Part shown: one piece after another, positions 1-4,980 of the stretch
How positions within the stretch are numbered: the first letter of the stretch is position 1
Layout of the letters: every line of letters begins with the position of its first letter
DNA from: Bacteroidales bacterium
Lineage (GTDB): Bacteria > Bacteroidota > Bacteroidia > Bacteroidales > UBA1715
NCBI GenBank assembly: GCA_031262005.1
Contig: JAISIO010000119.1
Location: 1-8,764, forward strand
DNA: 8,764 nucleotides
Reading direction: 5' to 3'
Program-made: the position numbers and the translations under genes
The notes under the pieces: generated by a model
Told to the model about the DNA's origin: nothing
Databases searched by the model: none
What the model saw: only the letters and a program-made list of their open reading frames with translations

Positions 1-801
1 GTATCGGCATGTGGTTCTTCCACTAAAAATACCGGCATTGCTTATTGGAACTCTCCTTTTATTGAATACGTTGTCATTGTCTTTATGCTCATTACCGGCA
101 TAAACTATGGTGTTCTTTACGCCTCTTTGAAAGGACAACTCACAATGCTTTATCGCAATGAAGAGGTGAAATTTTATCTTCTTTTTGCACTCGGCTTTTC
201 CGTTATTGTTGCTATTGGATTATTGGTTACCGAACATATGACCATAGAAGACACTGTGCGCACTGCCGTTTTTCAGGTTGTTTCACTGCTATCGGGAACT
301 GCTTTTGTTACTACCAACTACTTGCAGTGGACGCCATTTTTGTGGTCGTTGTTGCTTTTTATTATGCTCATAGGCGGCTGTGCCGGTTCTGCCTCTGCCG
401 GTTTAAAAGTGGTACGAGTATCGTTATTGCTAAAAAACAGTGTCAATGAATTTAAACGCTTGCTGCACCCGAATGCCGTAATACCGGTAAAATACAATCA
501 GAAAGTAGTACAACCGCAAATTATAACCAATATTTTGGCATTTGTGGCACTATACATACTTATCATTATAGGCAGCATACTGATTTTTACGTTAATAGGA
601 TTGAAATTCGATGAATCGGTGGGTTCGTCTATTACATTTTTGAGCAACGTAGGTCCCGGGCTGGGACAATTCGGACCAACAACAAATTACGCCGAATTTC
701 CGGCAATTGCTAAAGTATATGCCTCCTTTCTTATGCTCGTAGGTCGGCTGGAAATATTTACGGTACTTTTTGTATTGATACCTTCTTTTTGGCGAAAGTA
801 A
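1..801 (+). CDS. trkH: TrkH-family cation (K+) uptake channel subunit, C-terminal part
   Basis: Partial gene: the frame is open from base 1 and ends at TAA 799-801, giving 266 residues of what is normally a protein of about 480-500. TrkH proteins are inner-membrane channels built from four membrane-pore-membrane repeats and usually work with a TrkA-type NAD-binding regulator. The window enters at the second pore loop (VSACGSSTKN, residues 1-10), followed by the conserved NSPFIEY and a membrane helix. The third pore loop is FQVVSLLSGTAFVTTNY (about 92-108), the segment GGCAGSASAGLKVVR follows (125-139), and the fourth loop is SNVGPGLG (215-222). The C-terminus GRLEIFTVLFVLIPSFWRK is typical of the family. 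Filter 4 looks standard, but filter 3 has Ala101 where a glycine is expected, and filter 2 is also divergent. The family call is firm; ion selectivity is open. It converges on murC and is not part of that operon. Confidence 0.95.
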   Translation, partial: VSACGSSTKNTGIAYWNSPFIEYVVIVFMLITGINYGVLYASLKGQLTMLYRNEEVKFYLLFALGFSVIVAIGLLVTEHMTIEDTVRTAVFQVVSLLSGTAFVTTNYLQWTPFLWSLLLFIMLIGGCAGSASAGLKVVRVSLLLKNSVNEFKRLLHPNAVIPVKYNQKVVQPQIITNILAFVALYILIIIGSILIFTLIGLKFDESVGSSITFLSNVGPGLGQFGPTTNYAEFPAIAKVYASFLMLVGRLEIFTVLFVLIPSFWRK

Positions 802-808
802 ACTGCGA

Positions 809-866
809 AGAAGTTAGAGAAGTTAGAGAAGTTAGAGAAGTTAGAGAAGTTAAGAAGTTAGAATAA
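809..866. repeat. 9-base tandem repeat (GTTAGAGAA) array after trkH
   Basis: Four perfect head-to-tail copies of GTTAGAGAA run from 813 to 848. They are followed by a shortened 8-base unit GTTAAGAA (849-856) and a degenerate GTTAGAATA. The array starts 7 bases after the trkH stop. A 32-base part of it (831-862) is repeated in inverted orientation at 1081-1113, including the odd 8-base unit, so the two arrays share an origin. It gives rise to a spurious minus-strand ORF with a Leu-Thr-Ser repeat. Confidence 0.9.
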
Positions 867-894
867 AGCAATCTTAAAAACCTAAGTTCGGAAT

Positions 895-927
895 AAGACA
901 ATAGCAAATATATGCCGTTAGGCATAT
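895..927 (-). terminator. Possible transcription terminator downstream of murC
   Basis: Read on the minus strand, the 7-base-pair hairpin at 910-927 is followed by a moderately T-rich stretch (ATTTGCTATTGTCTTATT). It mirrors the hairpin and tail at 1003-1032 for the opposite strand, so the convergent genes may share a symmetrical termination zone. The evidence is weak because the tail is interrupted and the hairpin belongs to a repeat. Confidence 0.25.
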
Positions 928-1018
928 TATATTGGTAGAAATCAAGTTGTGTACCTAACGGCACACAATGGTCAATAATTTGCATATTTTCTACCAATAT
1001 AGAATCCCTAACGGGATT
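910..1018. repeat. Cluster of three hairpins with a constant TAAC/GTTA loop and different stems
   Basis: Hairpin 1 (910-927) has arms ATATGCC and GGCATAT around loop GTTA. Hairpin 2 (947-968) has arms TTGTGT and ACACAA, an A-C mismatch, then CC and GG around loop TAAC. Hairpin 3 (1003-1018) has arms AATCCC and GGGATT around loop TAAC. Read on the strand that gives TAAC, all three share CC-TAAC-GG, while the outer stem bases differ and keep pairing. Hairpins 1 and 3 are each joined to a copy of TATATTGGTAGAAA, in opposite orientation, so they look like two inverted copies of one unit. The GTAG within that tail recalls the tetranucleotide beside the hairpin in REP elements handled by RAYT transposases; that link is inference. 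Confidence 0.8.
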
Positions 1019-1032
1019 ATTGTTTTATAAAT
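1003..1032 (+). terminator. Possible transcription terminator downstream of trkH
   Basis: The 6-base-pair stem with a TAAC loop at 1003-1018 is followed on the plus strand by a T-rich stretch (ATTGTTTTATAAAT). The stem is short and the tail is not a pure T run. It is also one of the three repeat hairpins, so a terminator role is only an inference from its position about 200 bases past the trkH stop. Confidence 0.3.
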
Positions 1033-1073
1033 CAATTTGTTACAAACAAATCTTATCCAGAATTCAGGTTTTC

Positions 1074-1136
1074 AACTTCCTCTAACTTCTTAACTTCCTC
1101 TAACTTCTCTAACTCCTTTTAACTCCCCTTAACTCT
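1074..1136. repeat. GAAGTTAGA-type tandem array after and across the murC stop
   Basis: On the minus strand this reads as degenerate 8-10 base units such as GGAGTTAAAA, GGAGTTAGA and GAAGTTAGAG. On the plus strand a 17-base direct repeat, AACTTCCTCTAACTTCT, occurs at 1074-1090 and 1092-1108, a period of 18 (two units of 9). The array continues through the murC stop codon (1129-1131), and similar GGAGCTAAA/GGAGTTG units lie in the last murC codons. It is the inverted partner of the array after trkH. Confidence 0.85.
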
Positions 1137-2538
1137 TCAACAACTCCTTTAGCTCCTGAACCAGTTGGTCAATATCGCCGGCACCGAATGTTACCAGAAT
1201 ATCAAGTTCATTGTTTTGTAATTTATTGTGTACAATTTCAAGCACGTCTTCTTTTTTTGTCTGCATTTTGTGTTCAATTGTTACATTTTCAAAAATCACG
1301 TCCGACGTAATTCCCTCAATAGGCAATTCTCGTGCAGCGTAAATATCAAGCAGAATCAATTCGTCGAGTAACGACAGACTTGCGCCGAATTCTTTTTGAA
1401 AATCGCGAGTGCGCGAATACAAATGCGGTTGAAAAATTCCACACACTTTTCTGTTGGGATACAATGTTTTGATAGATAAAATACTTGCCTTCAATTCTTC
1501 GGGGTGATGAGCGTAGTCGTCTATGTATACAAGGTTTTCGGTTTTCACTTGAATATCGAAACGACGTTTTATGCCTTTGAAACTTGCCATTCCTTGGCGT
1601 AGTTCTTCGGGCGTAACACCTGCCAAAGAGGCAAGAGCCATTGCACCAACGGCGTTTTCTACATTTATCAGTACCGGAACACCAAGTTGAATATCTTGTA
1701 CGGTTTCGTTTGGTGTTACAAAATCGAAGGTAATTTCGCCGTTTTCAATCACAATATTTTCGGCATGAAAATCACCGCTGTTCATTCCGTAGGTGTGTGT
1801 AGAAACGCACGACCGTGCGTTTCTACACGGCACGTCCAAATACAAACCTTCTTTTATAATTAAATATCCACCGTCTTGCACCAGCGATGCAAATGTTTCA
1901 AAACTACGGCGAAATTCCTCTTTTGTTCCATAAATATCCAAATGGTCGGCATCGGCGGCAGTAATGAGTGCCATATATGGTGTTAATTGATGGAATGAAC
2001 GGTCATATTCGTCGGCTTCTATGACTACAAACTCTGCCCCCCCAAGCCCCCCCGAAGGGGTGGAAGGGGCTAATAAGTTGGTATCATAATTTTTAGAAAC
2101 ACCACCCAAAAATGCACTGCAACCAATTTTTGATTGATACAACAAATGTGCTGTCATGGTGGAAGTTGTGGTTTTTCCGTGTGTTCCTGCTATGCAAATT
2201 CCTTTGCTGTTGCGGGTAATTTCGCCCAATACTTGCGCACGCTTCAACATGGTAAAACCATTGTTTTTGAAATATTGAAATTCTTCAAAATCTTGGGGAA
2301 TGGCTGGGGTGTACACAACGATTGTATTTTCAGTAGAGACGCACGGCTGTGCGTCTCTACCGTACAACGCTGTATAATGAATATCAATTCCCTCACGTTC
2401 CAATTGTTCCGTAAGCGGTGTGCGTGTGCGATCGTAACCCATTACAGGAAACCCTTTTGCATTGAAATAGCGTGCCAATGCACTCATGCCAATGCCACCA
2501 ATGCCCAGAAAATAATATGTTGTAAGGTTGTTGTTCAT
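1129..2538 (-). CDS. murC: UDP-N-acetylmuramate--L-alanine ligase
   Basis: Cytoplasmic ATP-dependent ligase that adds L-Ala to UDP-MurNAc, the first amino acid of the stem peptide. The N-terminal Rossmann-type motif FLGIGGIGMSALA is at residues 10-22. The ATP loop GTHGKTTT is at 118-125 (Lys122), followed by EADEYDRSF, DHLDIYG, GIKRRFD and DDYAHHPEE, and the C-terminal domain includes QPHLYSRTRDF and TFGAGDID. I chose the ATG at 2536-2538, giving 469 residues: it puts the glycine-rich motif at the usual distance from the N-terminus and starts 28 bases after the murG stop. An ATG at 2604 would add 22 non-homologous-looking residues inside murG. Three in-frame insertions are visible at about residues 60-69, 157-168 and 238-248; the first and third are palindromic repeats, the second a C/G-rich element. 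All catalytic motifs are intact, so the enzyme is probably active. It is the last cluster gene in the window. Confidence 0.97.
   Translation of the reverse strand: MNNNLTTYYFLGIGGIGMSALARYFNAKGFPVMGYDRTRTPLTEQLEREGIDIHYTALYGRDAQPCVSTENTIVVYTPAIPQDFEEFQYFKNNGFTMLKRAQVLGEITRNSKGICIAGTHGKTTTSTMTAHLLYQSKIGCSAFLGGVSKNYDTNLLAPSTPSGGLGGAEFVVIEADEYDRSFHQLTPYMALITAADADHLDIYGTKEEFRRSFETFASLVQDGGYLIIKEGLYLDVPCRNARSCVSTHTYGMNSGDFHAENIVIENGEITFDFVTPNETVQDIQLGVPVLINVENAVGAMALASLAGVTPEELRQGMASFKGIKRRFDIQVKTENLVYIDDYAHHPEELKASILSIKTLYPNRKVCGIFQPHLYSRTRDFQKEFGASLSLLDELILLDIYAARELPIEGITSDVIFENVTIEHKMQTKKEDVLEIVHNKLQNNELDILVTFGAGDIDQLVQELKELLKS
1797..1828. repeat. In-frame palindromic element, copy 1, inside murC
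   Basis: This is a perfect inverted repeat: the 15-base arm GTGTAGAAACGCACG and its complement, separated by two bases. In the murC frame it supplies residues CRNARSCVSTH (about 238-248), between the stretch ending LYLDVP and the conserved YGMNSGDFHAENI. It shares GTAGAnACGCAC...GTGCGTnTCTAC with the copy at 2333-2360. Ends of the GTAG/CTAC type are known from REP sequences mobilised by RAYT transposases; assigning it to that class is inference. Confidence 0.9.
2036..2071. repeat. In-frame C/G-rich palindromic element inside murC
   Basis: A C-rich then G-rich stretch with arms AGCCCC (2045-2050) and GGGGCT (2066-2071) and an inner CCCC-GAA-GGGG. In the murC frame it encodes APSTPSGGLGGA (about residues 157-168), between SKNYDTNLL and the conserved EFVVIEADEYDRSF, where other MurC proteins have at most a short loop. 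Its composition differs sharply from the flanking coding DNA. A related C/G-rich stretch lies in the mraY-murD spacer at 6445-6494. Confidence 0.8.
2333..2360. repeat. In-frame palindromic element, copy 2, inside murC
   Basis: An inverted repeat with 12-base arms GTAGAGACGCAC and GTGCGTCTCTAC around GGCT. In the murC frame it gives GRDAQPCVST (residues 60-69), in the variable region between IDIHYTALY and ENTIVVYTPAIP of the N-terminal domain. It is read in the same phase as copy 1, so both add a similar peptide, R-(N/D)-A-(R/Q)-(S/P)-C-V-S-T. Of the three frames on the coding strand, one would meet a TAG stop; the frame used avoids it. Confidence 0.9.
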
Positions 2539-2566
2539 CGTTTTATGTGTCGTTTTTGTTGCGTTT

Positions 2567-3664
2567 TTATGCAAATTGTTTCTGCACCAACCCAAATATT
2601 TCATTCACAATTCGTTCTGCCGCATTGGGAATGGCAAGTGTTTTAATGTTGTGAGCAAGTGCTTCCATTTGTTGTTCGTTATTCAAAAGTTCAAGCGCAG
2701 TGGCGCAGAGTTTTTCGCGAGCCTCACCGTCTTTTACAAGCAATGCGGCATTTTTGTTTACAAGCGCAAGCGCATTGTGTGTTTGATGATCTTCGGTAAC
2801 ATTGGGCGACGGAACAAAAATACAGGGTTTGCCCACAATGCACAGTTCCGAAATAGTTCCCGCACCGGCTCGCGACACAATCACATCGGCGGCGGTAAAC
2901 GCCATATCCATGTTTTTTATAAAGTCGAACACTTTTATGTTCTCGTAGGTTTTTGCCATTTCTTGCGCTTGCGGGAAAAATAATTTTCCTGTTTGCCAAA
3001 TTACTTGCACACCTGCTTTTGCAAATTCCTCTAAATTTGCCGCAATACTATGGTTGATCGTGCGGGCGCCCAAACTGCCGCCAACTACCAACAGAGTTTT
3101 TTTTGTGCTATCCAAATTGAAAAACGCCTCGCTTTCGGCACGAGTGCAGCTTATATTTTGAATAGCGGGACGCACCGGATTGCCGGTAAAAACAATACGT
3201 TCGGGTTTGAAAAATTTGGTCATATTATCGTAAGCGACGCACACTTTTTGAACACGTTTCCCCAAAATTTTATTGGTAAGACCGGCGTATGAATTTTGCT
3301 CTTGAATAAGCGTAGGTATGCTAGCCCGTTGTGCCGCAAAAAGCATAGGTCCGCTTGCATAACCGCCCACGCCCACGGCAATATCGGGTTGAAACTCTTT
3401 TATGATTTTTTTTGCGCGACTCAAACTTTTGAAAATATTGTTGATTGTTTTCATGTTTTTGAACGACAAACTGCGCTCAAAACCACTAATAGGAAGTCCC
3501 ACAATAGTGTAGCCTGCTTGTGGTACTTTTTCCATTTCCATACGATTGTTTGCGCCCACAAACAAAATTTCTATGTTCGGGTCTTGTCGTTTCAACTCTT
3601 CGGCTATTGAAATTGCCGGAAAAATATGTCCACCTGTGCCGCCTCCGCTTATTATTACTTTCAT
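2567..3664 (-). CDS. murG: UDP-GlcNAc:MurNAc-pentapeptide-PP-undecaprenol GlcNAc transferase
   Basis: Family GT28 glycosyltransferase on the inner face of the cytoplasmic membrane that turns lipid I into lipid II. The 365 residues match the usual family length. The N-terminal glycine-rich loop GGGTGGHIFPA is at residues 7-17. GVGGYASGP, the QEQNSYAGLTNK segment, GNPVR and the second glycine-rich loop VVGGSLGAR follow. The nucleotide-sugar site SRAGAGTISE is at 264-273, with Glu273 at the conserved donor-binding position, then GKPCIFVPSP and EDHQTHNA. The ATG at 3662-3664 is the natural start, because the first glycine loop follows almost at once; the upstream region is A/T-rich without a Shine-Dalgarno sequence, as is usual in Bacteroidota. 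It lies 62 bases after ftsW and 28 before murC. Nothing is missing or disrupted. Confidence 0.97.
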   Translation of the reverse strand: MKVIISGGGTGGHIFPAISIAEELKRQDPNIEILFVGANNRMEMEKVPQAGYTIVGLPISGFERSLSFKNMKTINNIFKSLSRAKKIIKEFQPDIAVGVGGYASGPMLFAAQRASIPTLIQEQNSYAGLTNKILGKRVQKVCVAYDNMTKFFKPERIVFTGNPVRPAIQNISCTRAESEAFFNLDSTKKTLLVVGGSLGARTINHSIAANLEEFAKAGVQVIWQTGKLFFPQAQEMAKTYENIKVFDFIKNMDMAFTAADVIVSRAGAGTISELCIVGKPCIFVPSPNVTEDHQTHNALALVNKNAALLVKDGEAREKLCATALELLNNEQQMEALAHNIKTLAIPNAAERIVNEIFGLVQKQFA

Positions 3665-3670
3665 AGTTTC

Positions 3671-3700
3671 TTGATATTATTGGATATTCGATTGAGATTT
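3671..3700. repeat. Short degenerate GATATT-type repeat in the ftsW-murG spacer
   Basis: The 62-base spacer contains TTGATATTATTGGATATTCG followed by ATTGAGATTT, imperfect units of about 9-12 bases built on (T)TGATATT. A longer stretch of the same kind lies upstream of mraY at 7803-7844. No promoter or terminator is evident in the spacer. Confidence 0.45.
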
Positions 3701-3726
3701 CTTGTTTGTTTTTTTACCCGTTTCTA

Positions 3727-4980
3727 TTAGTCTTGTGTCGTTTCGTCTATTTGTTCTTCTATATTGTTAGTATCTTTTGTTCTCCTTGCCGTTTCATTAT
3801 TTATTGGTTGCACTTCTTTACTAATGCTTAAAATTACGCCTAACGATAAACACGACATAATCAGTGAAGTGCTTCCCCAGCTGATAAACGGTAATGTTTG
3901 CCCTGTTACCGGCAACAGAGCTACATTAATGCCCATGTGGATAAATGCCTGAAATACGATGTAAAATGTAAGCCCCATAACCAGTAATGCAGCAAAAGAG
4001 TCTTTGCATTTTTGCATAATACGTCCGGCACGGACGAGCAGGGCAATGTACAAACCCACAAGTATTAACGCTGCCAGAACCGAATATTCCTCAATAATAA
4101 CCGAGAATATAAAATCGCTTTCGGCTTCGGGTAGATATTTTTTCATAATACTATTTCCTGGTCCGGCAGGAGTGCGTCCTAGTGCTATGGCGGTTTTTGC
4201 GCGGCGCGACTGCAACGAATTTTCACTGTCGTCTTTGGTGGTTACTATGTTGGCGTGAGCTTTGAGTGCAGGCATAAACGTTGTCAAACGTGTTTGAATG
4301 GTTCCCCCACGATTGCCTAATGTATCGGGACTTTTGAGTGCTAAGCCGAGTATGATTATCCCTCCAATACAACCAATACCCACAATTGCGCCGATTTGTC
4401 GCCAGGGCAATCCGCCCAAAATAAGCATTACAAACACGATCACAAGTAAGAATAGTACGGTTGAAAATCCCGATGACCACAGTAAAACAACTATGGAAAA
4501 TGTTATTGCGCCGATTGGGTACAATACATTCCTTTTATTACCTATATCTTTTTGATTTCGCGCAAGGTGTTTGGCAATAAATACAATGAGTGCAAATTTT
4601 GCAAATTCGCTCGGTTGAAATGATATGCCGAATAAATTTATCCAGCGCACAGCCTCGTTTTTAGAGACACCGAATCCGGCATGTAACAGTATAAGAAGTA
4701 TAAAACTTACAAGAAGTATCACCGGAGACCAGTTGAAAATCATGCGATAATTGCATTTTTTGTGCACCACATACATAATAACAAAGCCCAGTGCAAATCC
4801 TATAAGATGTTTCACAACCATCTTGATTGTTACCATATCAAGCCCGAGACTTCGCGATGCTTTTTGATACGATGCCGTGTATACCGCCAAAAGCGATACA
4901 ATCATAAAAATAAAAAAGATACGCCAAATGACTTTGTCGCCTTCTATTTTTATTTTGAATATGTCGGCAAATGAACTCAT
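3727..4980 (-). CDS. ftsW: Septal peptidoglycan glycosyltransferase of the SEDS family (FtsW)
   Basis: Multi-pass membrane protein of 417 residues that polymerises lipid II at the division site together with a class B penicillin-binding protein (FtsI). A short cytoplasmic N-terminus is followed by hydrophobic segments at about 19-37, 55-72, 86-101, 124-138, 155-190 and 197-215, a large extracytoplasmic loop (about 216-290), and further segments to about residue 387. SEDS hallmarks are present: RWINLFGISFQPSEFAK (112-128), the loop segment GPGNSIMKKYLPEAESDFIF with the presumed catalytic Asp289, and INVALLPVTGQTLPFISWGS (351-370). The hydrophilic tail (about 388-417) is rich in Asp, Glu, Asn and Thr. 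The ATG at 4978-4980 overlaps the murD TAA by one base, which suggests translational coupling. RodA is the paralogue to exclude; the place between murD and murG supports FtsW. Confidence 0.96.
   Translation of the reverse strand: MSSFADIFKIKIEGDKVIWRIFFIFMIVSLLAVYTASYQKASRSLGLDMVTIKMVVKHLIGFALGFVIMYVVHKKCNYRMIFNWSPVILLVSFILLILLHAGFGVSKNEAVRWINLFGISFQPSEFAKFALIVFIAKHLARNQKDIGNKRNVLYPIGAITFSIVVLLWSSGFSTVLFLLVIVFVMLILGGLPWRQIGAIVGIGCIGGIIILGLALKSPDTLGNRGGTIQTRLTTFMPALKAHANIVTTKDDSENSLQSRRAKTAIALGRTPAGPGNSIMKKYLPEAESDFIFSVIIEEYSVLAALILVGLYIALLVRAGRIMQKCKDSFAALLVMGLTFYIVFQAFIHMGINVALLPVTGQTLPFISWGSTSLIMSCLSLGVILSISKEVQPINNETARRTKDTNNIEEQIDETTQD

Larger units (their letters stand above)
831..1113. 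repeat. Nested long inverted repeat filling the trkH-murC gap (MITE-like or inverted duplication)
   Basis: The left arm 831-862 matches the reverse complement of 1081-1113 with a single one-base indel. Further in, 874-898 matches the reverse complement of 1051-1075 at 20 of 25 positions. Inside lies a perfect 14-base inverted repeat, TATATTGGTAGAAA at 928-941 and its complement at 988-1001, and then a central hairpin. The structure is therefore symmetrical at three scales over about 280 bases. No ORF or transposase lies within it. It could be a non-autonomous mobile element, a REP/BIME-like composite, or an inverted duplication of 3' flanking DNA; the sequence alone does not decide. Confidence 0.8.

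Noticed and set aside
758..997. Minus-strand ORF of 79 codons ending inside trkH
   Set aside because: Its repeated Leu-Thr-Ser stretch is a translation of the 9-base tandem repeat, and the rest comes from the hairpin cluster and the trkH 3' end. It has no start context and overlaps trkH antisense.
809..1136. CRISPR array
   Set aside because: The repeats are 8-9 base tandem units without spacers, and the larger similarity is inverted rather than direct.
2539..2604. Longer murC start at an upstream ATG (22 extra residues)
   Set aside because: The added residues lie mostly within murG and do not look like MurC. The ATG at 2536-2538 gives the normal distance to the FLGIGGIGMSA motif.
3727..4980. 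RodA instead of FtsW
   Set aside because: Both are SEDS proteins, but the position between murD and murG and the murD overlap are the standard FtsW setting.
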